Positions 1 to 7,243 of a stretch of DNA of 39,949 nt are shown here, in pieces; position 1 is the stretch's first letter, and every line of letters begins with the position of its first letter. Origin of the DNA: Bacillota bacterium (lineage in GTDB: Bacteria > Bacillota_I > Bacilli_A > RF39 > UBA660); assembly GCA_022771715.1 (NCBI GenBank), contig JALELF010000054.1:1-39949 (forward strand). The letters run 5' to 3'. The position numbers and the translations under genes are program-made. Below the pieces are notes generated by a model. It was not told the origin of the DNA and searched no databases. It worked only from the letters and a program-made list of their open reading frames with translations.

Positions 1-54
1 TTCATTTTTGAACTCTAATGAATATGAAACAAATTTTTGTCCTTTTGAAGCCAT
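1..54 (-). CDS. Start of an IS3-type transposase OrfA (partial, 18 residues visible)
   Basis: An ATG at 54 follows an AGGAGGTG ribosome-binding site and opens MASKGQKFVSYSLEFKNE before the window ends. The basic start followed by a 'YSLEFK'-type helix resembles the N-terminal helix-turn-helix region of IS3/IS150 OrfA proteins, which bind the element ends and are normally joined to an OrfB DDE integrase by frameshifting. Only the extreme N-terminus is present, so catalytic residues cannot be checked. Another small HTH protein is possible, but the adjacent IS-like terminus favours a transposase. Confidence 0.5.
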   Translation of the reverse strand, partial: MASKGQKFVSYSLEFKNE

Positions 55-59
55 AAAAA

Positions 60-87
60 ATACACCTCCTTTCGGAAGTGTATTATA
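60..87 (-). promoter_or_regulatory. Transposase promoter -10 box and RBS-sequestering hairpin
   Basis: On the minus strand a TATAAT box lies at 87-82. Just downstream, bases 83-74 pair with 69-60 in a 10-bp stem (one G-U) capped by a GAAA tetraloop. The 3' arm contains the transposase Shine-Dalgarno sequence. A transcript from this -10 box would begin near position 75 and lack most of the 5' arm, leaving the RBS free. A transcript reading in from the upstream operon would contain the whole stem and hide it. No convincing -35 box was found. Confidence 0.5.
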
Positions 88-160
88 TCACTTTCTTTAA
101 ACTGCTTTTTTAATTGTGTCTACTCTAATGGGTGCAGTTCACCATTAAGTTTGCTTTTTT

Positions 161-1945
161 TTATAATCCGCCACCACTTCCGAAAGAATCTAATTCTCTT
201 TCAGTAAGAACAACTCTTATTCTCATACGTCTACTTCCGCATACAAATAAAGCGTCTCCTTGATTATATTTTTTAATATTTTCTTTTTCGTTTTCATTTA
301 AATCTATAAGTAGTGACAAATCTTCAACAGCTTGTTTTTTTAGTCCCATTACTAAATAATAAGATGCATTATCAAATATTGCTTTACCTTGTGTTATTAC
401 TGCTCTATCACAGAAGTCACTAGGTTGCTGAGTGATAATAATAGTACCTGTATTATACTTTCTTGCACGTCTTTGAATTTGTGCTAAGAAGTCAGCACCT
501 AAAGTATTTTGATCACTTAATAATATATGGGCTTCATCTACCATTAATATAGTATTAACTCTTTTATCTAGAGTTAGTCCCCAAGCATATTTCAATATAT
601 TAAAGAATAAAGCATTTTTTACATTCGTATCAGCATTCATTAATTCTTTTATGTTAAATACTATAAAATCACTATTTGTCTTTATCGTTGTATGACCATC
701 GAAATAATATTTAAGTTCTTTAACAATTGGTCTAACTTTTAATTCAAGTCTTTCCAAAATATCTTTTTCATGTGTTCTATCTGGCATTGATAATAGCTTA
801 CCTTTAATTGTTGCATATACATCCTTAAATGTAGGAATATCATCTTTACCAAATCTTGTTAAATCACTATTAAAATCTATACCAAATCTACGATAAGTAT
901 CTTGTGCAATTTCGCTGAACATTGTAAGAACATCCTCTTCAATACTAGGATCATAATATTTCATAAAAGCTTTTAAGTTTTGAAGTGTTCTTGTAAGTAC
1001 AGTATAACCAAGTCCAGATTTTAAATCTTCTTCATCAACGTCAAGTGTAATATCAAGTGGATTTACCATACCATATTCTCCACCTTTACCAAGATCAATG
1101 AAATCTCCTCCATATAATCTTGTCATTTCTGAAAGTTCTCCTTCTGGATCTATTACGACAATTTGATGACCATTTCTAAAATTAGCACGTAAAAGTAATT
1201 TTGCAGCAGTTGATTTACCACTACCAGATGTACCTAAAATAATCATATTTGCATTATTTCTGTTATGCTCTTTTCTTATTTGATATAAGAATTGATTAAA
1301 TAGGATAACACCTCCAGAAAAATCTACGCCAAGAAGAGTTGATAAGCCTGGGTCTTTTATACTGTCAAATATAAATGGATACATTGCCGCAATTGTAGGC
1401 GATGGTATTGGTGTACCTATTCTATCTTCTACATCTTGTTTAGGATATATAGGTAGAATTGATTTAAATACCTGTTCTTGTTGAAATCTTAATGAAACTG
1501 CACGCATTTCCATTGATTCAATATAATTTTTAACTTGAACTTTTTTTATAGCCAAAGCTTCTTCTGAATCAGCAGAAACTACTACATGCATTTGAAAATC
1601 ATAGATTGCTGATTGTGTAGCCGCTAATTGTTGAATAAAATATTCAAGTGACTCATAATCTTGTCTAATTCTTTCTTGAATTGTTTTATCATTTTCATCT
1701 TGATATCGTTGTTTTAAATCTGCAATTTCTTTATTTAGCATTTTACTAATTACACTAAATGGTACTGGTATATGTTTAATTACAATTTTAATTCCTGGAA
1801 TACTGGTTAAATCAGCAAGAAAACCAGGTGATATAAATTTAGGATAACTAATTACTGACATTACTGTAGTATACTTATCACCTATAATAATATCTGCTGG
1901 TCTAAATTGTAAACCTTTAGGAGCTATTTCTGATTTTAAAGACAT
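161..1945 (-). CDS. VirB4/TraE-type conjugation ATPase
   Basis: This 594-residue protein is a VirB4-family ATPase, the cytoplasmic motor that energises type IV secretion and pilus assembly at the membrane. Walker A is GTSGSGKST at residues 238-246. Walker B ends in VDEAH (469-473). A QQPSD motif at 506-510 matches the sensor region of the family. Residues 1-200 form the usual N-terminal domain and the RecA-like domain follows. Its ATG overlaps the preceding gene's stop as TAATG, suggesting translational coupling. It is the last visible gene of the operon, and an apparent IS begins about 20 bp beyond its stop. The family call is firm; the transported substrate is unknown. Confidence 0.88.
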   Translation of the reverse strand: MSLKSEIAPKGLQFRPADIIIGDKYTTVMSVISYPKFISPGFLADLTSIPGIKIVIKHIPVPFSVISKMLNKEIADLKQRYQDENDKTIQERIRQDYESLEYFIQQLAATQSAIYDFQMHVVVSADSEEALAIKKVQVKNYIESMEMRAVSLRFQQEQVFKSILPIYPKQDVEDRIGTPIPSPTIAAMYPFIFDSIKDPGLSTLLGVDFSGGVILFNQFLYQIRKEHNRNNANMIILGTSGSGKSTAAKLLLRANFRNGHQIVVIDPEGELSEMTRLYGGDFIDLGKGGEYGMVNPLDITLDVDEEDLKSGLGYTVLTRTLQNLKAFMKYYDPSIEEDVLTMFSEIAQDTYRRFGIDFNSDLTRFGKDDIPTFKDVYATIKGKLLSMPDRTHEKDILERLELKVRPIVKELKYYFDGHTTIKTNSDFIVFNIKELMNADTNVKNALFFNILKYAWGLTLDKRVNTILMVDEAHILLSDQNTLGADFLAQIQRRARKYNTGTIIITQQPSDFCDRAVITQGKAIFDNASYYLVMGLKKQAVEDLSLLIDLNENEKENIKKYNQGDALFVCGSRRMRIRVVLTERELDSFGSGGGL

Positions 1946-2496
1946 TATTTAACACCTACCGTTCCAAATGTAGTTTGTACACCACCATTTAAGAAATTAT
2001 CCAAAATTATTCTTAAATCTTCATTACTTGTTTGAGTGGTTGTTAATCCAGCATTAGCAAAATGTGTTATTAAATTACGAATTCTTTTATTAATTTCATC
2101 AGTATTTTTTTCTTTAAATAACAAATAATATTCTGTATCAACTATATCATTATTTATAAAGTAATCACACTTATTTAAATCCTCTAATATTATTTTTCTT
2201 CTAGCCGGATTTTGTTCTTTATTAAATTGCATTTGTAATTCTGATATATAAACTTGTATATCTACAGGTCTATCAGCAACCACTAGCCAAAATTCATAAT
2301 TAATTGTATTATAAACAATTTTTAAATTATCGATTATAGCATTTTGTGTATATGGATCTGTTATAAATATGTTTCTTGGTTGTATTTTAATACCTGTTAC
2401 TTTAAAATCATTATCTAAAACAATCATACCATTTATTATATTTCTTACTGGTACATTATCTTCAGTAAATTTACTTTGATTTATTTTTTGTGCCAT
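1945..2496 (-). CDS. VirB4-associated N-terminal-domain-like protein
   Basis: This protein of about 183 residues has no membrane segment or signal peptide. Its pattern (a 'GMIVLDNDFKVTGI' strand region, then charged helices) resembles the extreme N-terminal domain of some Gram-positive TraE/TrsE conjugation ATPases, here encoded separately. It is joined to the ATPase gene by a TAATG overlap and overlaps the end of the PrgI-like gene by about 26 bases. I chose the ATG at 2496; a GTG two codons upstream (2502), closer to an AAAGG, is an alternative. A role as an ATPase partner is inferred from position. Confidence 0.55.
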   Translation of the reverse strand: MAQKINQSKFTEDNVPVRNIINGMIVLDNDFKVTGIKIQPRNIFITDPYTQNAIIDNLKIVYNTINYEFWLVVADRPVDIQVYISELQMQFNKEQNPARRKIILEDLNKCDYFINNDIVDTEYYLLFKEKNTDEINKRIRNLITHFANAGLTTTQTSNEDLRIILDNFLNGGVQTTFGTVGVK

Positions 2497-2788
2497 TTGC
2501 ACACCAACCTTTCCATATAAACTTTTGTCTTGTTGTATAGAATTGATAAATTAATACTAAAACTGTTAATGTATTGTGATAGTTAGCTACAGGGAAAACT
2601 AATAAAGCAGTTGTCAATAATGGTAGTAATTTTATAACTACTATTGGTATTGAACTTGATTTAATTATTATTAGCATTAATACTGTAGCTAATGCACCAC
2701 AACCAAATATTATCAAATCTATTGGTCTAAATATACCAAATATTAACATTGATTTTTTTGAATTGGCTGGTATTAAAAATTGATTCAT
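2471..2788 (-). CDS. PrgI/VirB3-like inner-membrane protein of the transfer apparatus
   Basis: This 105-residue protein has a short polar N-terminus, two closely spaced hydrophobic segments (about 23-45 and 50-82) and a basic C-terminus with the 'FIWKGW' signature typical of PrgI-family conjugation proteins, the Gram-positive counterparts of VirB3. These sit in the membrane beside the VirB4 ATPase. Location between the VirB6-like and VirB4 genes is the usual order. The C-terminal codons overlap the start of the next gene. Confidence 0.75.
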   Translation of the reverse strand: MNQFLIPANSKKSMLIFGIFRPIDLIIFGCGALATVLMLIIIKSSSIPIVVIKLLPLLTTALLVFPVANYHNTLTVLVLIYQFYTTRQKFIWKGWCANGTKNKSK

Positions 2789-2808
2789 TTAGTATCACAC
2801 CCTTTTTA

Positions 2809-5049
2809 TTAGAAACCTCTATGATCATCATCAATTATATTTTGATTATTGTGATTAGAAGGTTGACTATTATTATTTGTATTGATTGGTCTATTAACTT
2901 GTCCACTTGCTTGTGAGTTTCCAGAAGATATTGGTCTACCACTACTATCAACTATACCACTAGGTCTAGTTTGTTGATTATTAGATGGTTGTGGAGCTCC
3001 ATTACCCTGCATATTTGTAAAACCTTCACGAATAGCTGCTGTAATAGAATCTTGTAATTGTTGATTTCTGTTTGTATTAGAAACACCAGTTTGATCAAAT
3101 TCTGGCAACACGATTGTTCCGTTTTCTTTTCCTTCTTCTTTTGCTTTTCTTTTAATTTCTTCAACGGTAGTAACATAACTAGAAACGTTAGATTGAACTT
3201 TATGTCTATCTTCTGCTGCACTAAATGCTGCATATCTTTCAGCATCAGCTTTATGTTGAATTTTGATTTTATCAAAGTCTGCCTTTGATTTATCATAATC
3301 AGCTGCAGCTTTTGCAGATGCAATTCTTGCTTTATTTACAGCTTCAGCACCATTATATGTTTTATTACCCTCTCTATATTGAACTTCTTCTCCAGATTCA
3401 TAACGCATTTTCATTTTTTCATATTCGCCAGCAATTGTATCTCTTCTTTCCTTGGCCTTATCCATTGTTTCTACTTTAGCACCAAAGTCTTTAGAACTAT
3501 ATATGTCATATTTCTTTTTATCATCAACTGCTCCATTTGTCAATGTCCTTTGATATAATCTTTCTCCCTCTTTATATTCTTCTCTTGTTTTCTTATAGTC
3601 CTTACTTCTAAAGTTTTCTTGATATGCTTTATGCATATTTCCACCTAATTTATCAGTACCTTTTAAACCAGCGGAAGTAATCTTTTCTTTAGCAGATGAA
3701 CCAAGGGCATGCCAACGAGCACCTATTCTCTCACCAGTTTCACCCATTCCTTCTTTAAATCCTGTACCAAATTTTTCACCTTTAATAGCGCTACCTGTTC
3801 CTTTAAACAATGATTTAGCAGTTCCCCAAGCAGCTCTACCAGCTATCATACCTGCACCTCCAAGTGCAGTTGCACCTGCTGTAGCAAGTCCACCAACTAA
3901 TGGAACAGAACCTAATTTTTTGAATGCATTAAATGTCATTTTACCAGCACCCTTAATGCCTAATATATCTTCAAGTAGTTTAGGGAATTCTTTAGCAAAT
4001 AACAATATTCCAAGCATAACAAACACTGTAACCATAGAGAACTGATTAGTTCCACCAGTTACAAATGAGAAAATACCACCATCTGTATTAATAGTAATAA
4101 TTGCACTTAGTGCAAATGTTATTACCAAAACTCTAATAAATAAACTAGCCCACGTTGAAACACATTCTTTTCCCCAGTTAGCTAAAGTGTTGTTTTTTTG
4201 TTGAGGCGATAGTGACAAAATAATTGGGATAGGTGCAATGATTTGTAAAAAGCTTAATTTAACTGACCTTACTGCCAAATCTAAACAAAAGCCAATCATA
4301 ATCCAAGCTAAAAAGCCTCCAACTACTGTAGATATTGGATAATTATAATCAAACAAATAGAAAGCATCTGCTTTATAAAAATCTCCACCACTATTAGAAG
4401 TAAAAATACCAGTAGTATTAGCAATTTCAGATTGCATAATTGTTTTTAAATCATAATTAGCCAAAGCAGCTTTATATGCTGTACCGGGATTATGATTAGT
4501 TGTATCTTCCTTATTAAGTGCTGCTTCACATGCAGCAGAAATTGACACACCTTCATATGTTCTACATTCTTCTAAATAAGATGTAGGTTTAAAAAATGTT
4601 AAAAAAGCGTAAGTTGAAATAGCATTATTTTTATTGGCATCATCAGTTTGACTAGATGTATCACCAAGTAAAACTTTATCAATAACATGATTTTGAAATA
4701 TAATTTTTTGTAAATAATAAGCTTCATTAAAAATAGTAGGTACACTAACTAATAGTGCCATAGTTATTACAATTTTTTTAATAAGAGCCGCTCCACCCTT
4801 TTGCTTATCAGTAAAAGAGTCAGGATTTATAATATAATTTATAAAGGAAAAGCCAAGCTTAAAAAACATGATTATACTAACTAAAACATAAATTCTACTA
4901 GCAAAGCTTTCAATTTGTGTTTGAGTAAAAATGGAAGCTTCTGATAACATAGAAAAAAGCCAGTAAGCTTGATCAACTAGCCAATACACACCAGTATCAA
5001 TAAGTAAAAATAAATTTCTAAATACACTTGTAACTGAGCCTGTACTCAT
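2809..5049 (-). CDS. VirB6/TrbL-like polytopic membrane protein with long cytoplasmic tail
   Basis: This 746-residue protein has an N-terminal membrane half with hydrophobic segments near residues 12-35, 51-73, 88-107, 240-265, 268-287, 295-320 and 333-352. A Gly/Ala-rich stretch follows (about 385-420), then a long charged region likely to form coiled coil (about 430-630) and an Asn/Gln/Ser-rich disordered tail. This matches the VirB6/TrbL channel subunits of Gram-positive transfer systems. It lies 16 bp after the Cys-rich pilin-like gene and 20 bp before the PrgI-like gene, so one operon is likely. Sequence identity in this family is low, so the call leans on topology and context. Confidence 0.7.
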   Translation of the reverse strand: MSTGSVTSVFRNLFLLIDTGVYWLVDQAYWLFSMLSEASIFTQTQIESFASRIYVLVSIIMFFKLGFSFINYIINPDSFTDKQKGGAALIKKIVITMALLVSVPTIFNEAYYLQKIIFQNHVIDKVLLGDTSSQTDDANKNNAISTYAFLTFFKPTSYLEECRTYEGVSISAACEAALNKEDTTNHNPGTAYKAALANYDLKTIMQSEIANTTGIFTSNSGGDFYKADAFYLFDYNYPISTVVGGFLAWIMIGFCLDLAVRSVKLSFLQIIAPIPIILSLSPQQKNNTLANWGKECVSTWASLFIRVLVITFALSAIITINTDGGIFSFVTGGTNQFSMVTVFVMLGILLFAKEFPKLLEDILGIKGAGKMTFNAFKKLGSVPLVGGLATAGATALGGAGMIAGRAAWGTAKSLFKGTGSAIKGEKFGTGFKEGMGETGERIGARWHALGSSAKEKITSAGLKGTDKLGGNMHKAYQENFRSKDYKKTREEYKEGERLYQRTLTNGAVDDKKKYDIYSSKDFGAKVETMDKAKERRDTIAGEYEKMKMRYESGEEVQYREGNKTYNGAEAVNKARIASAKAAADYDKSKADFDKIKIQHKADAERYAAFSAAEDRHKVQSNVSSYVTTVEEIKRKAKEEGKENGTIVLPEFDQTGVSNTNRNQQLQDSITAAIREGFTNMQGNGAPQPSNNQQTRPSGIVDSSGRPISSGNSQASGQVNRPINTNNNSQPSNHNNQNIIDDDHRGF

Positions 5050-5065
5050 ATTACACCACCTTTTT

Positions 5066-5863
5066 CTAATTCAAAAGTTGATCTATACAACTCATTACTT
5101 CAGAACCACCTGAAACAATATTAATAATCATTTCCACAATAACAAAGCTTAATAAAACTATAACTGCTGCTGCAAATCTTTTTAAACAATGCTTTTGTGT
5201 TTTCTTTATAGTACTCTCGTCAGAAGTAGCTGCTGCTTTTGCCATGTCAATAGTAGCAAAAACAACCAAAGTAAGTGGAGCACCAATTTTTAATATTTCA
5301 TAAGCATACTTTAACAATTTAAAAGCAGGAACATCGCTTGGACATCCACCATTTAAAGCTGTAGTGTATGTCAGTTTAGATGGATTAGCATTACCGAATT
5401 TATACGCTAACAATTCATCAAGGCCTCCAACATCAGCTTCTCTTAATTCTTTTTTTAAATGATATGTTCCTAATCCAAAAGCACAATTTGAACAAGTTCC
5501 TTCCTCAATATAAACTTTATCACCACATTCACAAAGTTGTTGTGGACACTTTGTAATTAAATAATTAGGATCTGATAAGGCATCATGCGTTGAATTAACA
5601 CCCGTAGGTGCATTAGCACCAGCACCATTATAAACAAATTTACTTTCTTCTAGCTTATTATCAAATATAAAAGGTAAAAATCCTTCATCACCAGCTCTAT
5701 ACATATCAAATTTAACTTTTGAACCAACTACGTGCAAAGCTCCTTGAATGGCATTATCTGCCCACTTGTCATAAACACATACTTTATAATTAGCTGCACT
5801 AACATCATTCATAAAAGCAAAACACAATATTAATGTACTAAACATATATATAAGTTTTTTCAT
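5066..5863 (-). CDS. Secreted Cys-rich protein with VirB2/TrbC-like membrane domain
   Basis: I start this 265-residue protein at the ATG at 5863, where a typical signal peptide (MKKLIYMFSTLILCFAFM..SAA) begins; an upstream extension adds a polar stretch with no better RBS. After cleavage near residue 24 there is an ectodomain with Cys 106, 111, 113, 124, 127 and 174. Two membrane helices follow (about 190-210 and 229-250), separated by a charged loop. The last 75 residues match the small pilin-like protein at 8209-8589 in layout and many positions ('KRFAAAVIVLLS' against 'KRLIAVVLLLLT'). First gene of the transfer operon. Pilin or surface component is an inference. Confidence 0.6.
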   Translation of the reverse strand: MKKLIYMFSTLILCFAFMNDVSAANYKVCVYDKWADNAIQGALHVVGSKVKFDMYRAGDEGFLPFIFDNKLEESKFVYNGAGANAPTGVNSTHDALSDPNYLITKCPQQLCECGDKVYIEEGTCSNCAFGLGTYHLKKELREADVGGLDELLAYKFGNANPSKLTYTTALNGGCPSDVPAFKLLKYAYEILKIGAPLTLVVFATIDMAKAAATSDESTIKKTQKHCLKRFAAAVIVLLSFVIVEMIINIVSGGSEVMSCIDQLLN

Positions 5864-5902
5864 ATAATCACTCATCTCTAAATAGAATAATTTACTATAA
5901 AT

Positions 5903-5932
5903 ATAATACACTATATTTGTCTATAAAGTCAA
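5903..5932 (-). promoter_or_regulatory. Promoter of the type IV secretion-like operon
   Basis: On the minus strand TTGACT (5932-5927) and TATTAT (5908-5903) are separated by 18 bp, a good sigma-A promoter. Transcription would start about 33 bases before the ATG at 5863. It lies directly after the terminator of the SPFH gene, so the transfer genes appear to be an independent unit. Confidence 0.65.
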
Positions 5933-5953
5933 TTATAGATATATAGTTATGAC

Positions 5954-5979
5954 AAAAAAAGTGTCTATTCAAACACTTT
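5954..5979 (-). terminator. Intrinsic terminator of the SPFH gene, overlapping its stop codon
   Basis: The stem AAAGTGT (5979-5973) pairs with ACACTTT (5964-5958), followed by a run of T on the minus strand. The TAA stop of the SPFH gene (5980-5978) lies inside the upstream arm. Confidence 0.8.
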
Positions 5980-6856
5980 ATCTTGTTTTAGCTTTATCAT
6001 CTATTGGATTAACTGGAAAAGTAAAACCATTATTTCCACTATTTCTAATTACAGTTTGTGTTTTATCAGCGTATCTAGACTCAATATCATAATTAGCAGC
6101 TTCTTGTGGAGTCAAGTTAGATTTTTGAATTTCTCTTAAAGAATTAGCTTTAGCAACACCCTCATGAGTGGCAATTTCTTCATATAACTGAGAAACTTTT
6201 AATTTGCTTTGTGCTTCTAATTCTCTTCTTTCATTTTCGTTCTTAGTTTCTAATAATCTTCTTTCATTTTCAGCTCTTTGAGCTTCTCTTTGTCTGCTAG
6301 CTTCTTCATACTCTTTTGGTGGAATTATATCAGTTAATCTAATCTCATTTATTCTTATACCATATTTTTGTTCAAATTCTTCTAAATCTTTTTTTAATAC
6401 TTCTGCAGCACCCTTAGCATTTATATCAAAGTTTTTCTTTGACAATGTTACATAATCTCTTTCTTTTATATAATTCTTTAATCCTTGCAATAAAAGTGCA
6501 TCAAAGATTTTCCCAACATTATCGGAAGAATAAACATATTTTATAGGATCTACTATAGTAGAAGTCCAACTGAAAAAGCATCCAACATCAAATCCTTCTT
6601 TTGAACTTGCCTTTAAAGGTTCAGCAAAACTTCCAGGAGTAGCTACATTTGAAGCATTAACTACAGCTTTTACTACATAGAAAGGTTTAAAAGATGTTCC
6701 CATTTTTATTATAACAGGTTTACGTGAAATAACATTTTCCGCAACTAAAACTTTAGAATTTTGAACATTATAAATAGAGCCTAAAAAACATCTATATCTG
6801 CCATCAACTTTTTTACTTTTTTTTACATTTTCATTTTTTTCTTTATTTTCTGCCAT
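5978..6856 (-). CDS. Soluble SPFH/band-7 domain protein
   Basis: This 292-residue protein has a Lys-rich N-terminus, an SPFH-type domain (about 20-185) and a Glu/Arg-rich coiled coil (about 183-235). The 'IRLTDIIPPKEYEEA' turn and the following 'QREAQRAENERR' helix are characteristic of prohibitin/flotillin/HflK-type proteins. There is no membrane segment, unlike most family members, so it may be cytoplasmic or peripherally attached. It is transcribed alone between its own promoter and a terminator, next to the transfer operon. Its role is unknown; SPFH proteins usually scaffold membrane domains or proteases. Confidence 0.7.
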   Translation of the reverse strand: MAENKEKNENVKKSKKVDGRYRCFLGSIYNVQNSKVLVAENVISRKPVIIKMGTSFKPFYVVKAVVNASNVATPGSFAEPLKASSKEGFDVGCFFSWTSTIVDPIKYVYSSDNVGKIFDALLLQGLKNYIKERDYVTLSKKNFDINAKGAAEVLKKDLEEFEQKYGIRINEIRLTDIIPPKEYEEASRQREAQRAENERRLLETKNENERRELEAQSKLKVSQLYEEIATHEGVAKANSLREIQKSNLTPQEAANYDIESRYADKTQTVIRNSGNNGFTFPVNPIDDKAKTR

Positions 6857-6880
6857 ATTTGTCCCTCTTTCATTTCAAGT

Positions 6881-6909
6881 ACTCTAACATATTTACATCA
6901 AAAAGTCAA
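6881..6909 (-). promoter_or_regulatory. Promoter of the SPFH gene
   Basis: TTGACT (6909-6904) and TAGAGT (6886-6881) are separated by 17 bp, with an extended TGT just before the -10. A second candidate, TTTACT and TATAAT spaced 18 bp with TGT, lies about 45 bp upstream, so tandem promoters are possible. The 385-base gap from 6857 to 7241 holds this promoter plus the plus-strand RNA candidate. Confidence 0.6.
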
Positions 6910-7050
6910 TTAATACAACTATATTATAACATAATTTATATAGTATAGTAAATCACTAATAACAAGTAAATGTAAACCAGTGTAAAACAATCACATAATT
7001 TTTGACAATTCTATCATTATTTAAACACAAATACAAACTATAATGTATTT

Positions 7051-7217
7051 GAAAAGAGGAAATTTACAACATACAAAACTCTCTTAAATAAAATATAAAT
7101 TTGTAAATTTATTACAATACACTCACTATTAATGCTTACTGTTAACAAGCAATATAAAATACCCAAAACTTTTAAGTGTTTTCTCTTTTCAAAGTTGTCA
7201 AAAACAACTTTTTTTAT
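7051..7217 (+). ncRNA. Candidate plus-strand structured small RNA (6S-like architecture)
   Basis: A TATAAT at 7039-7044 predicts a start at 7051. The predicted 5' end GAAAAGAG (7051-7058) is exactly complementary to CTCTTTTC (7183-7190), directly before a plus-strand terminator hairpin at 7191-7211. Inside lie TTGTAA/TTACAA and TGCTT/AAGCA hairpins and a CTTAAA/TTTAAG pairing. Ends that close on each other around internal branches recall 6S RNA, but I cannot confirm the family. No good -35 box is placed for this -10 and no coding frame longer than 14 codons is present. Confidence 0.4.
7191..7217 (+). terminator. Plus-strand intrinsic terminator
   Basis: AAAGTTGT (7191-7198) pairs perfectly with ACAACTTT (7204-7211) around a CAAAA loop, followed by a T-run on the plus strand. 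It faces away from fmt. No plus-strand protein gene precedes it, which supports a small RNA upstream. Confidence 0.65.
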
Positions 7218-7221
7218 TTAT

Positions 7222-7243
7222 AAAAAAAGAAGCATAAGCTTCT
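7222..7243 (-). terminator. Intrinsic terminator of the murE-mraY-pilin-fmt operon
   Basis: AGAAGC (7243-7238) pairs with GCTTCT (7233-7228) over a four-base loop, followed by seven T on the minus strand. The fmt TAG stop at 7244-7242 forms the start of the upstream arm. Confidence 0.82.

Larger units (their letters stand above)
1..143 (-). mobile_element. Left end of an IS3-family-like insertion sequence (partial)
   Basis: The minus strand from about position 143 begins TGGTGAACTGCACCCATTAG, then GAGTAGACA. This resembles the terminal repeats of IS3/IS150-group elements, followed by a short leader and a transposase-like start at 54. The element runs off the left edge, so its other end, its size and any target duplication cannot be seen. 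It lies just past the stop codon of the VirB4 gene, in the same orientation, and may have displaced further transfer genes. The family call rests on recognition of the end sequence and the first 18 residues only. Confidence 0.55.

Noticed and set aside
1943-1950. Frameshift splitting one VirB4 gene
   Set aside because: The upstream gene ends and the ATPase begins with TAATG, and the 594-residue ATPase already contains a full N-terminal VirB4 domain, so two coupled genes are more likely than a broken one.
2952-3479. Extra frames overlapping the C-terminal half of the VirB6-like gene
   Set aside because: They are low-complexity shadows of the charged coiled-coil region, without start signals.
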